The position numbers and the translations under genes are program-made. Of a DNA stretch of 64,000 nucleotides, positions 26,297 through 34,090 are shown one piece after another. The DNA comes from an uncultured Blautia sp. (GTDB lineage Bacteria > Bacillota > Clostridia > Lachnospirales > Lachnospiraceae). The first letter of the stretch is position 1; every line of letters starts with the position of its first letter. The notes beneath the pieces are model-generated. The model was not told the DNA's origin, ran no database searches, and saw nothing but the letters and a program-made list of their open reading frames with translations. The DNA lies in the NCBI GenBank assembly GCA_900539145.1, contig UQAX01000005.1:26050-90049 (forward strand). Reading direction: 5' to 3'.

Positions 26297-26327
26297 AAAA
26301 ATAAGGTGCCCTAAAAAAGACACCTTA
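26297..26327 (-). terminator. Weak terminator or attenuator between asp23 and nusB
   Basis: Minus strand: TAAGGTG and CACCTTA around a 12-base loop, followed by TTTTTGC. Readthrough into nusB is likely, as no strong promoter for nusB was seen after it. Confidence 0.55.
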
Positions 26328-26363
26328 CCTCTCTTCTCTTTTAGCTGTGAACTTGTCAATGAA

Positions 26364-26741
26364 CTATTTTGTCTTTTCAATCTCTACGCTTGCAATGCGC
26401 ACGTTTACATCAGAAACAGTAAGACCTGTCATATTTTCAATGGCAGCCTTTACTCTTTCCTGTACTTTTTTGCTTGTTTTTAAAATATTAAAGCCATATT
26501 CGATATTAAGAGCAATATCTACGCATACTACATCTTCTAAAACATCTACCTTTACACCTTTTGAAAGCACCTTCATGCCCAGCTTTCCAACAAGCTCATT
26601 TGTAATGTTTCCTGCCATGGAGCCGACACCTTCTACCTCTGTTGCTGCCAGTCCTGCAATAATCGCCACTACTTCATCTGCAATCTGTACTTCCCCAAGA
26701 GAGCCGTTATCATGTATTTTATATCTGTTTCTATCTTCCAT
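26364..26741 (-). CDS. Asp23/Gls24 family envelope stress protein
   Basis: A 125-residue protein of the Asp23 family: IADEVVAIIAGLAATEVEGVG, then a central GVKVDVLEDVVCVDIALNIEYG pattern and a C-terminal NVRIASVEIEK. Asp23-type proteins in Gram-positive bacteria associate with the inner face of the membrane through AmaP. It is placed upstream of nusB as is common in Clostridia. An extended -10 promoter lies at 26780-26788. Confidence 0.88.
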   Translation of the reverse strand: MEDRNRYKIHDNGSLGEVQIADEVVAIIAGLAATEVEGVGSMAGNITNELVGKLGMKVLSKGVKVDVLEDVVCVDIALNIEYGFNILKTSKKVQERVKAAIENMTGLTVSDVNVRIASVEIEKTK

Positions 26742-26779
26742 TCTGATTTAACCTCCTAATAGGAAATATCCTGCTTCTT

Positions 26780-26788
26780 ATTATACCA
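26780..26788 (-). promoter_or_regulatory. Extended -10 promoter for asp23
   Basis: Minus strand TGGTATAAT is a TGn-TATAAT extended -10; the -35 (TTTTAA) is poor. It lies about 40 bases before the asp23 start. Confidence 0.5.
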
Positions 26789-26803
26789 AAACCCTGAAAA
26801 AAT

Positions 26804-26841
26804 TAAAAGTGGTTTTTTGCTTTTCCCGCAAAAAACCACCC
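26804..26841 (-). terminator. Intrinsic terminator of prfC
   Basis: Minus strand: GGTGGTTTTTTGC pairs with GCAAAAAACCACT around GGGAAAA, followed by TTTAATTTTTT. Confidence 0.88.
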
Positions 26842-26861
26842 TTTGCACCTTTTTTATTGTA

Positions 26862-28454
26862 CTAATTTCTGGAAAACTCTGCCAGCTTTAAGCCTTCGTT
26901 TCTGTCTAAAGTCATTCCGATGCTCCAGCTGTTAATAAACAGCAGCAACGGATTTCCTTTCATATCCATAACCTTCTTCATGTCGGAAGTACCTGTGAGA
27001 CGTTTTACATCCACTTCTTCTTTATTTTCAATCCAACGGATGTGCTCATAAGGCAGGGCTTCCAAACGAATATCCACGTTGTATTCATTTTCCAGACGAT
27101 ATTTTAATACGTCAAACTGAAGCACGCCTACAACGCCTACGATAATTTCTTCCATACCGCCCATGATTTCCTGAAAAATCTGAATTGCGCCTTCCTGTGC
27201 AATCTGGTTAATTCCTTTGACAAACTGCTTACGCTTCATGCTGTCTAACAGACGCACCCTTGCAAAGTGCTCGGGCGCAAAGGTAGGAATACCTTCGTAC
27301 TGAAACTTCCTGCCCGGCGTACATACCGTATCTCCGATTGAGAAAATTCCCGGATCAAAGACACCGATAATATCCCCTGCATAAGCCTCGTCAACTACGT
27401 GTCTGTCCTGTGCCATCATCTGCTGCGGTTGGGAAAGACGCATTTTTTTATTCCCCTGCACATGGAATACTTCTTTTGACGCTTCAAATTTACCGGAACA
27501 AATTCGCATAAACGCAATTCTGTCCCTGTGATTTTTATTCATGTTCGCCTGTATTTTAAATACAAAGGCTGAAAAATCTTCTGTCAGCGGATTGACCTCT
27601 CCGATATCCGCTTTTCTCGGAAGCGGTGTAGAAGTCATTTTCAGGAAATGCTTTAAGAAGGTTTCCACACCAAAGTTGGTAAGGGCAGAACCAAAGCACA
27701 CAGGAGAAAGTTTTCCCTGATCTACAAGCTCCTGATCAAACTCAGCGCTTGCCCCGTCTAACAGCTCAATTTCTTCTAAAAGCTGTTCCTTCTGGTCTGC
27801 ATCTAGCACCTCATCAATACGCGGTTCATCTAAAGCGATTTCTTCTTCTAAACCTTCTTTTGTACCCTTCATGGTATCTGAGAAAGTCAAAACCTTTCCT
27901 GTTTCCCTATCATACACACCTCTGAATTTTTTTCCTGAGCCAATGGGCCAGTTAATAGGGCATGTGGGAATTCCCAGTTCCTTTTCGATTTCATCTAATA
28001 AATCAAAGGTATCGTTGGCATCTCTGTCCAGCTTGTTAATAAATGTAAAGATAGGAATATTTCGCATAGCACAAACCTTGAAAAGCTTTCTGGTCTGCGC
28101 TTCCACACCCTTTGATGCGTCGATAACCATTACGGCAGAGTCTGCCGCCATCAAAGTACGATAAGTATCCTCTGAGAAATCCTGATGTCCCGGTGTATCC
28201 AGAATATTGATACAATAGCCATCATAATTAAACTGTAACACAGAGGAAGTAACAGAAATACCTCTCTCCTTTTCTATCTCCATCCAGTCAGAAACTGCAT
28301 GGCGGGCAGTCGCCTTTCCTTTTACGCTTCCTGCCAGATTAATCGCACCTCCGTAAAGCAGAAACTTCTCGGTAAGAGTTGTTTTACCTGCATCGGGGTG
28401 AGAAATAATTGCAAATGTACGTCTTTTTGTAATTTCTTTCGTATAGTCAGCCAC
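26862..28454 (-). CDS. prfC: Peptide chain release factor 3
   Basis: A 530-residue translational GTPase that recycles RF1/RF2 after termination. G1 is ISHPDAGKTTLTEK, G3 is DTPGHQDFSEDTYR and G4 is INKLDRD; the RF3-specific C-terminal half is complete. The start is GTG at 28454 with GGAGG upstream, and a strong promoter lies at 28493-28521. It is a single-gene unit with its own terminator. Confidence 0.96.
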   Translation of the reverse strand: MADYTKEITKRRTFAIISHPDAGKTTLTEKFLLYGGAINLAGSVKGKATARHAVSDWMEIEKERGISVTSSVLQFNYDGYCINILDTPGHQDFSEDTYRTLMAADSAVMVIDASKGVEAQTRKLFKVCAMRNIPIFTFINKLDRDANDTFDLLDEIEKELGIPTCPINWPIGSGKKFRGVYDRETGKVLTFSDTMKGTKEGLEEEIALDEPRIDEVLDADQKEQLLEEIELLDGASAEFDQELVDQGKLSPVCFGSALTNFGVETFLKHFLKMTSTPLPRKADIGEVNPLTEDFSAFVFKIQANMNKNHRDRIAFMRICSGKFEASKEVFHVQGNKKMRLSQPQQMMAQDRHVVDEAYAGDIIGVFDPGIFSIGDTVCTPGRKFQYEGIPTFAPEHFARVRLLDSMKRKQFVKGINQIAQEGAIQIFQEIMGGMEEIIVGVVGVLQFDVLKYRLENEYNVDIRLEALPYEHIRWIENKEEVDVKRLTGTSDMKKVMDMKGNPLLLFINSWSIGMTLDRNEGLKLAEFSRN

Positions 28455-28492
28455 CTTAGGCCCTCCTTCATTTCATATAGCACACTGACGCT

Positions 28493-28521
28493 ATTTTAGT
28501 ATACAGGGAAATATGTGTCAA
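28493..28521 (-). promoter_or_regulatory. Sigma-A promoter for prfC
   Basis: Minus strand: -35 TTGACA, 17 bp, -10 TAAAAT, starting 7 bases after the spoIIIAH stop. No terminator separates the spoIIIA operon from it. Confidence 0.82.
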
Positions 28522-28527
28522 GGGGAT

Positions 28528-29199
28528 TTATTCATTTTCCCCTGTTCCGCCGTCCAAAGGGGTAATCACAATCTTTTCTGCCGCTACGTTTGTTTTTCTC
28601 TTTACAATGTCCTCAATCTGGGCTCTGTTGGCATCTTCCATGTATTCCTTCGGCACAATAACGTCTGCGCTGTCACCGGTTAAATTTACCACCACATTCT
28701 GAAAGCCCTGTGCATCAAGCAGCAGCTCTGCGGCTTCCTCCTGCTCTGCAAGATTAGTCATGTTCACCATGGAATTGACAGCCTCCTGCTTCTGTTCCTC
28801 ACCTAAATTTTCATTGTTGATGATTTCCAGCAGTGTTTCTTTATTGGCAGAGCGCACCTGTTCTCTGCTGACCTTTGCTTCTGCCACAAAGCCGGAAGCA
28901 CCTGTTAGCACTGCCTCTCCCGGTGTTTCCGTTTCTTTTTCTTCTTCTGCCGCCTTCTGATTTTCTTCTGCCATGGCGGTTTCGTCTGTGATGTCATAAT
29001 CCAGACTTTCGATTTCTTCTACGATGGCATCGGTCTCCTGCGCTTCCTTTTCATCTTTTTCTGAGGTTTTCGTACTTGCCTTCTTCAGCGTTTTGTCAAT
29101 TCCCAGATGATTGTCTGAGTAATTGATGTACCCTGCCACAGCAATCATAATTGCCAGAGCTGTAATAATGACCTGATTTTTTTTGAAGATTTTTTTCAT
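28528..29199 (-). CDS. spoIIIAH: Stage III sporulation protein AH
   Basis: A 223-residue mother-cell membrane protein whose extracellular part binds SpoIIQ to form the feeding channel into the forespore. One membrane helix (about 9-26) is followed by a Glu/Ala/Lys-rich linker and a C-terminal YscJ/FliF-like domain (AAELLLDAQGFQNVVVNL, AQIEDIVKRKTN). It closes the spoIIIA operon. The acidic linker with repeated EE and ETD is longer than the folded part needs, as in other Clostridia. Confidence 0.9.
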   Translation of the reverse strand: MKKIFKKNQVIITALAIMIAVAGYINYSDNHLGIDKTLKKASTKTSEKDEKEAQETDAIVEEIESLDYDITDETAMAEENQKAAEEEKETETPGEAVLTGASGFVAEAKVSREQVRSANKETLLEIINNENLGEEQKQEAVNSMVNMTNLAEQEEAAELLLDAQGFQNVVVNLTGDSADVIVPKEYMEDANRAQIEDIVKRKTNVAAEKIVITPLDGGTGENE

Positions 29200-29212
29200 G
29201 TGACATTCTCCT

Positions 29213-29692
29213 CTAATTCATTTTCATTACTTTAATTTTATGGGCTTCCACCTGAAATAATACCTGTACTGCCTCCTGAATGTTGCGAATAATTACGGGA
29301 TTATCACCTCCCTCTGCCACCACAACGACGCCCAGCACTTCGGGATATTCCTGTGATGTAAGATAGGGGATTTGATTGCCCTTTGCATCCTTTGTATAAA
29401 CGGTATCCTGTTCATCCTTTTCCACCAGATTTTTCTCTGTGCCTTCACAGGTGAGAATGACTTCTGCCTTTCCTACCCCCTCTACCTTTTCCAATACCTT
29501 TTTCAGCTGTTCTTCCATCTGCTGCTGCCAATCCTTTTGTTCCTTTGCCTGTTCTGTACTATTTTGTTCCTCTGACAGTGTTTGCGGCGTTTCCCTTTCC
29601 TTTACAGGAAGGGCTGCAATAAGCAAAAGAAGTCCAATGAGAAGGATGACAACCAGTTTTTCCTTTTTCATCATTTCCTGTAAAAGCTTCAT
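29213..29692 (-). CDS. spoIIIAG: Stage III sporulation protein AG
   Basis: A 159-residue protein with one N-terminal membrane helix (KLVVILLIGLLLLIAALPV) and a ring-forming domain with VEGVGKAEVILTCEGTE and VLGVVVVAEGG. The start ATG at 29692 follows GGAGG and overlaps the spoIIIAF stop by 4 bases (ATGA); the longer frame from 29770 would lie inside spoIIIAF. SpoIIIAG builds a large ring in the mother-cell to forespore channel. Confidence 0.9.
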   Translation of the reverse strand: MKLLQEMMKKEKLVVILLIGLLLLIAALPVKERETPQTLSEEQNSTEQAKEQKDWQQQMEEQLKKVLEKVEGVGKAEVILTCEGTEKNLVEKDEQDTVYTKDAKGNQIPYLTSQEYPEVLGVVVVAEGGDNPVIIRNIQEAVQVLFQVEAHKIKVMKMN

Positions 29693-30000
29693 GGCTCTAC
29701 CTCCTGCCCTCTTAAAATTTCTGTCTCCTTCTCCCAGCTTTGTTCCCATGCCTCTGCTTTTTCTTCCCATTCTTGTGCTTCTGTTTCAAATCCCTTAAAG
29801 TCCTCTATATAAGAGTCTAGTGTTTGTTCCATATCGGTAATTTGAAAAATGGGAGATAAAAATGTAAGAATGAGCAGCAATCCCATGTAGTAGCGGATAT
29901 ATTTCTTGTAGCTGTCATCGGGAAGTAAATTCATAACTACGGTCAGAAGGAGAAAATAGCAGACGACGTTTTGAAACCATGAATATAGTTGTGAGAGCAT
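29689..30000 (-). CDS. spoIIIAF: Stage III sporulation protein AF, short form
   Basis: A 103-residue protein with two membrane helices (about 8-25 and 34-52) and the typical MNLLPDDSYKKYIRYYMGLLLIL region. In Bacillus SpoIIIAF is about twice as long and ends in a ring-building-motif domain. Here the helices are followed only by an acidic, Trp/Glu-rich stretch (EWEEKAEAWEQSWEKE), and the frame closes in a clean ATGA overlap with spoIIIAG, so no frameshift is apparent. The upstream ribosome binding site is AAAGGAG. The repeat at 30086-30176 lies just upstream. Confidence 0.82.
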   Translation of the reverse strand: MLSQLYSWFQNVVCYFLLLTVVMNLLPDDSYKKYIRYYMGLLLILTFLSPIFQITDMEQTLDSYIEDFKGFETEAQEWEEKAEAWEQSWEKETEILRGQEVEP

Positions 30001-30085
30001 GGATTTTCTCCTTTCCCAGACAAATGTGATAAAAAACTTTGACAGATGCTGACTCCATGTTTTCCTGCAAACTGTCCATATTTGG

Positions 30086-30176
30086 AATATTTATACATTT
30101 TACGCTCAGTCTGCGCTCACTTTGAGCTTTCATCTCAAAGCGTGCTCGACAAATTCGCTAAAAGTGTATAAATATT
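30086..30176. repeat. Palindromic repeat, copy 1 (inside the spoIIIA operon)
   Basis: A 91-bp imperfect palindrome. Outer arms AATATTTATACATTTTACGC and its partner ending TGTATAAATATT pair at nearly every position; the centre has TTTGAG/CTCAAA. It shares its full length with copies at 33558-33648 and, inverted, 58875-58966. It lies in the 236-base gap between spoIIIAE and spoIIIAF. A weak CAGATG/CATCTG pair (30043-30048 and 30210-30215) encloses it; on minus that is followed by a T-run. Confidence 0.88.
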
Positions 30177-30236
30177 CTCGAATAATATTGAAGACGACAC
30201 AGCTTCTTACATCTGCATAACCATTTCTTTTTAATG

Positions 30237-31376
30237 TTAATGTGATGTAAAAGAAATAGATAAAATAGCAATGGTAATTAGTGACAATAGTTCTACTGTT
30301 AATAATACTCGCAAAAGTAATCTGCATCCTTCTCCCATGGTGGAGAGGCAGCCTGTCATTCGTTTATCTGCCACAGGCTGGACAACGGCCGCCAAAAGCT
30401 TATAAGTCAAGGTTGTTATTCCAAGACGAATAATGGGTGGCAGACCTAAAAGGAGCAATACCAAAATTCCCACTACGCCAATGCAATTTCGGATAAGCAC
30501 GGCTGTTCCCAACGCCACTTCTGTCACGCCGTCAATGGCATTGCCTACTGCCGGAATAGCGGCGGCTGTCTTTCCTATGACATCTCGTTTCAAGGAGTCC
30601 ACAGCAGGAGATATCATATTTTGGATAATCTGCATTCCCACCAGAACTGCCACACAGGTATGCAGTGTCCATTCTAAAATCATTTTAAAAAACTCTGCCA
30701 TTTTCGACAGAATATCTTCTTTGTGAAGGTAATTTACCAACTGAAACAAAACAAACAGATGTATCCCCGGTATTACCAGCTTTAATAAAACGACCTGAAT
30801 AACGTAAATCACCGCCAGCACCATATTATAAAAAATCATGGCGCTTGCCACGCCTCCTGCTGCTGTCACTGCCAGAAAATAGGAGGGCATCAATGCTTTC
30901 ATAAAAAACACAAAATCCTCCAAACTGGAAGAAATGGTATGACTCATCTGTCCAAAGCTTTTCATAAGTATGGTAAGTAAAAAGAGATACACCATGTAAA
31001 AACTAATTTCTCCCGTTTCGCCTTTTCCGAACATTCCTGTAAAATTAGAAAACAGGGAAGCTGCCAGCACCAAAAGAATAACCTGAACCAGAATTTTCTT
31101 ATCCGGCAAAAGCTGCTGACATAAAAATGCTTTTCCGATTTCCCAAAAATGCTCCGGTGAAAAAGGTTCTTCCCCTGAAAGCGCCTTTTTGATACTTTCT
31201 TTTACAGGAAAGGTCTCCTCTCCCAAAAGCTCATTTACCGCTTCCTGCATCTTTTCCAGCTCCATACTGTCTAAAAGCTGCTCCTGCGTCTTCCCCTGCT
31301 CCTCATTAGAAGCCTGTACCGGTATGGAAAACAAAAACAAAAGAAAAAATATCATTTGTATTGTTCTTATCCTCAT
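30237..31376 (-). CDS. spoIIIAE: Stage III sporulation protein AE
   Basis: A 379-residue membrane protein with an N-terminal signal-like helix (MIFFLLFLFSIPVQA) and about seven hydrophobic segments in the C-terminal two thirds. The family motif GVTEVALGTAVLIRNCIGVVG is present. SpoIIIAE is the large membrane component of the SpoIIIA transport machine. It overlaps spoIIIAD by 4 bases. The gap after its stop is the longest in the operon because of the inserted repeat. Confidence 0.92.
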   Translation of the reverse strand: MRIRTIQMIFFLLFLFSIPVQASNEEQGKTQEQLLDSMELEKMQEAVNELLGEETFPVKESIKKALSGEEPFSPEHFWEIGKAFLCQQLLPDKKILVQVILLVLAASLFSNFTGMFGKGETGEISFYMVYLFLLTILMKSFGQMSHTISSSLEDFVFFMKALMPSYFLAVTAAGGVASAMIFYNMVLAVIYVIQVVLLKLVIPGIHLFVLFQLVNYLHKEDILSKMAEFFKMILEWTLHTCVAVLVGMQIIQNMISPAVDSLKRDVIGKTAAAIPAVGNAIDGVTEVALGTAVLIRNCIGVVGILVLLLLGLPPIIRLGITTLTYKLLAAVVQPVADKRMTGCLSTMGEGCRLLLRVLLTVELLSLITIAILSISFTSH

Positions 31377-31759
31377 GGCAGAAAGCTGCGAATTGTTTCC
31401 ATCAAAGCCAATAGCACAGGCATAGACAGAACCATCATATACAGCTTTGTAAAGACTTCAATCTGGGAAGCAACTGCGCTGTATCCCGCATCCTTGCAAA
31501 GACCGGAAGAAAACTGCGCCACGTAAGCCGCTCCAAGCATCTTTAACAAAATCACAAAATATTTAGTATCCAGAGGCAAATATTCCTGAAGCTGCAAAAC
31601 AGAAGAAAAGATATATGCAATTTTTTCTGTCATACAAGAAAAAATACAGATGCCTGCCCCAAGGCTTAAATATACCGTGTACTCCGGTCTTGTCCCTTTT
31701 AAAAGCAGTCCCAGCAGCATCCCTGTAACGCCAATCATCACAATTCTTATAACTTCCAT
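31373..31759 (-). CDS. spoIIIAD: Stage III sporulation protein AD
   Basis: A 128-residue membrane protein with about four hydrophobic segments; the middle contains YVAQFSSGLCKDAGYSAVAS, which is characteristic of SpoIIIAC/AD. It overlaps spoIIIAE by 4 bases and follows spoIIIAC by 11 bases. Confidence 0.92.
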   Translation of the reverse strand: MEVIRIVMIGVTGMLLGLLLKGTRPEYTVYLSLGAGICIFSCMTEKIAYIFSSVLQLQEYLPLDTKYFVILLKMLGAAYVAQFSSGLCKDAGYSAVASQIEVFTKLYMMVLSMPVLLALMETIRSFLP

Positions 31760-31770
31760 ATCCCCTCCTG

Positions 31771-31965
31771 TTATAACGAAAACAAGTCTTCAATGGTACG
31801 GAATAAATCGTAAATATAGGGAAGTATCCAGAACAATACCAAAAGAAGTCCCGTCAGGCTCGTTAAAAATGCCAGCTCCTCTCTCTGACTGTGCTTTAAG
31901 ATCTGGCACAGAACAGACACCAGTATCCCCACTGCACCGATTTTAAATAATAACCCTACCTCCAC
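31771..31965 (-). CDS. spoIIIAC: Stage III sporulation protein AC
   Basis: A 64-residue protein with two membrane helices (about 6-21 and 33-52). KIGAVGILVSVLCQILKHS is the family pattern. It lies 24 bases after spoIIIAB and 11 bases before spoIIIAD. Confidence 0.92.
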   Translation of the reverse strand: MEVGLLFKIGAVGILVSVLCQILKHSQREELAFLTSLTGLLLVLFWILPYIYDLFRTIEDLFSL

Positions 31966-31989
31966 TCTGTTTCCTCCCTGTATGCTGTA

Positions 31990-32508
31990 TTACAGTAACA
32001 AAATCGCCAGAAAAATCCCTGACAAAATCCCTAAACTCCGGTATAGCTTTTTCTTTACAGGCATCTCTCCTGCAAGAGTATCAATTTCTGTTTTTAACTG
32101 CTGCAAATACCACTGAGATGTGTTCTTCTGCATATCCGCATCTAAATATCCCAGATATTCTCCAAGCTGCACAAATTCTTCAAAGTCCTTCTGTGCTAAA
32201 GCACTGTTTTTTAAATATTTTTCTGCATTTTCCCGAAAAATGCAGGCAAAGCGCTCTCCCTGATATTTCTGCGCCATCTTTGCCGTCTCTTTTAAAAAAC
32301 TGCCTAAGGGCTCTTGTACCTTGCCGGAAACACATAGCATAGCTTCCGGCAAAGCTTCCTTTCGGTAAGTAATTTCTCCCATTAAAAGCAGCAGCATTTT
32401 TTCAATTTCCCGAAGTAAAGACAATCTGGCTGAAATCCCTGCACTTTTCCCATATCCCAAAGCTCCACAGGCAAAAATCACCAACGCTGCGCCTGTGATT
32501 TTCAACAT
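31990..32508 (-). CDS. spoIIIAB: Stage III sporulation protein AB
   Basis: A 172-residue protein with a membrane helix at each end and a helical core related to the GspF/T2SS-type membrane platform. The N-terminal GALGYGKSAGISARLSLLRE and the C-terminal GILSGIFLAILLL are typical. Its start overlaps the spoIIIAA end by 7 bases. Confidence 0.9.
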   Translation of the reverse strand: MLKITGAALVIFACGALGYGKSAGISARLSLLREIEKMLLLLMGEITYRKEALPEAMLCVSGKVQEPLGSFLKETAKMAQKYQGERFACIFRENAEKYLKNSALAQKDFEEFVQLGEYLGYLDADMQKNTSQWYLQQLKTEIDTLAGEMPVKKKLYRSLGILSGIFLAILLL

Positions 32509-33473
32509 AAAATCCCCTGCTTTCGGGAAGCATCATAAAGCCCTGTCCCCCGCTCATCATAGATAGCTTTTATCTGTCCGGCACAGTCCTTTTTATACAG
32601 TACAATATAACGCTCAAAAATCTTCTCCTGCATCAGCCTTTGAAGCAGCGGCTTTCGTTTCATATCCTCTATGGAGCTTCCGTGAACCGTTGCAAAAAGC
32701 TTGCAGCCACAATGAACAACAGACTCTATGGCATGAATATCTTCATAATCACCCAGCTCGTCTACTGCCACCACCTCCGGAGACATGGAGCGTATCAGCA
32801 TCATCATGCCTTCTGCTTTTGGACAGCAATCCAAAACATCGGTGCGTATACCCAAATCATTCTGAGGTATTCCCTGATAAGAGCCTGCAATTTCCGAGCG
32901 TTCATCTACCACTCCCACAGAAACTCCGGGCATATAGCGATTTCCGTTGCTGACCTGACGGATTAAATCTCTTAAAAGCGTGGTCTTCCCACATCTGGGC
33001 GGAGAAATAATCAAAGTATGACAAATCTGTCTGTTTTTTATAATATAGGGAAGTATGGGGGATGCGCACCCCTTTATCTGATGTGATAATCGAAGATTGA
33101 TATAAGATATGTATTTCAGACTTTTAATCTTATTTCCGTCTAAGATGGTTTTTCCTGCAATTCCTACTCTGTGACCTCCCACAATGGTGAGAAAGCCCTG
33201 CCGTATCTCTTCCTCAAAGGCATAGAGAGAATATCCGCTGATATATTCCAGCATTTCCTTTAAATCTTCCGTTTGAACGTGATAAGCCTTTGACTCCTCT
33301 CTTGTCAGCTCTCCTTCTAAAGTCAGAAAATATTCTTTCCCCTGATAAATCACAATCAGAGGCGCATTTACCCGCAGTCGAATTTCATAAATTTTATTTC
33401 TGTCAAAAAGAGCCTGCCCAAGAGCTTTCCTTATATGTGCGGGAAACAGCTTTGTAATATCCTGCTCTGTCAT
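32502..33473 (-). CDS. spoIIIAA: Stage III sporulation protein AA, ATPase
   Basis: A 323-residue secretion-type ATPase that powers the SpoIIIA channel. Walker A is PPRCGKTTLLRDL (about residue 153); VGVVDERSEIAG and a Walker B-like VVAVDELGDYED follow. The ATG has a GAGGTGAGG ribosome binding site. It is the first gene of the operon and is preceded by a sigma-E-like promoter at 33493-33520. Confidence 0.95.
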   Translation of the reverse strand: MTEQDITKLFPAHIRKALGQALFDRNKIYEIRLRVNAPLIVIYQGKEYFLTLEGELTREESKAYHVQTEDLKEMLEYISGYSLYAFEEEIRQGFLTIVGGHRVGIAGKTILDGNKIKSLKYISYINLRLSHQIKGCASPILPYIIKNRQICHTLIISPPRCGKTTLLRDLIRQVSNGNRYMPGVSVGVVDERSEIAGSYQGIPQNDLGIRTDVLDCCPKAEGMMMLIRSMSPEVVAVDELGDYEDIHAIESVVHCGCKLFATVHGSSIEDMKRKPLLQRLMQEKIFERYIVLYKKDCAGQIKAIYDERGTGLYDASRKQGILC

Positions 33474-33492
33474 TTACCTCACCTCTTAGAAT

Positions 33493-33520
33493 AATATATG
33501 AGGACAATCCCTTTTTATGA
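33493..33520 (-). promoter_or_regulatory. Sigma-E-like promoter of the spoIIIA operon
   Basis: Minus strand: -10 CATATATT (seven of eight against CATACANT), 13-bp spacer, -35 TCATAAA (five of seven against KMATATT). Its place about 20 bases before spoIIIAA and the known sigma-E control of the Bacillus operon support the call. Confidence 0.6.
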
Positions 33521-33525
33521 CATAG

Positions 33526-33680
33526 AAAAGAGGCTATCACTTTAAATCTATATTAGGATATTTATGCCTTTTATGCTCAGTCTGCGCTCACTCTGAGCTT
33601 ATCATCTCAAAGCGTGCTCGACAAATTCGCTAAAAGTGCATAAATATCTCAAATAATGTTTAAAATATTAGCCTCTTTTT
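33526..33680 (-). terminator. Composite terminator of the DUF4430 gene with a nested repeat
   Basis: Outer arms AAAAGAGGCTA (33526-33536) and TAGCCTCTTTT (33669-33679) form a terminator-like stem that ends in CTTTTC on the minus strand. Inside, TTTAAA pairs with TTTAAA, and the whole loop is filled by palindromic repeat copy 2. The result is one nested hairpin of about 155 nt. Confidence 0.65.
33558..33648. repeat. Palindromic repeat, copy 2 (inside a terminator loop)
   Basis: Same orientation as copy 1. The outer arms GATATTTATGC and GCATAAATATC pair perfectly over 11 bp. Against copy 1, two pairs have changed from A-T to G-C on both sides. The central stem CTCTGAG/CTCAAAG has one mismatch. 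Similarity to copy 1 extends a little beyond both ends (ATATT-N-GG on the left, AATAAT-R-TT on the right). Confidence 0.88.
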
Positions 33681-33697
33681 CTTTTAATATTTTTCTG

Positions 33698-34090
33698 TTA
33701 ATATCCTTCTGTTAATGTAAGTTCAAATTTATCGCCGTCCTGTACCGGTGTTTTATCAGCGGAAGTATTTACCTGTGCTCCGCCTTTGGTAATACACCAC
33801 CACTGCTCTTTTGTATCGTCTGCTTTTTCTCCGTCTACGGATGTAATAAACAGACCATATTCTCCTTCTTCCCCTTCCACAAGCTCATTTTCTTTTAAAA
33901 CTTCACCTAAAAATTCTGCTTCTGTACTGTATTCAAAGGTTACGGCTTTTCCGTCTCCATGTACCACTTCAACGGAAACCGTTTTTGTGCCTTCCTTTGT
34001 TTCCTTTTTATTTCCCATAAATAAAACAGCGCATAATACGCACACAAATAAAATCAAAATACTTGCTGCTGCAATAATTTTTTTCTTCAT
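33698..34090 (-). CDS. DUF4430-domain exported protein
   Basis: A 130-residue protein with an N-terminal membrane/signal helix (ASILILFVCVLCAVLFMG, followed by a lysine-rich linker) and a C-terminal DUF4430 domain containing FLGEVLKENELV, GLFITSVDGEKAD, QWWCITKGG and VQDGDKFELTLTEGY. DUF4430 is a beta-grasp domain found in transcobalamin-like and surface proteins. The cysteine in the helix region could mark a lipoprotein, but the lipobox is not clear. The gene overlaps the TIM-barrel gene by one base. Ligand unknown. Confidence 0.7.
   Translation of the reverse strand: MKKKIIAAASILILFVCVLCAVLFMGNKKETKEGTKTVSVEVVHGDGKAVTFEYSTEAEFLGEVLKENELVEGEEGEYGLFITSVDGEKADDTKEQWWCITKGGAQVNTSADKTPVQDGDKFELTLTEGY

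Noticed and set aside
29915..30327. Minus-strand open frames of 65 and 72 residues across repeat copy 1 (and a similar one at copy 3) with the shared peptide YLYTFSEFVEHALR
   Set aside because: They are translations of the palindromic DNA; no ribosome binding site, and the peptide similarity follows from the repeat.
30237..33473. Type II secretion or competence operon instead of spoIIIA
   Set aside because: SpoIIIAA and AB resemble secretion proteins, but the full AA-AH order is unique to sporulation.
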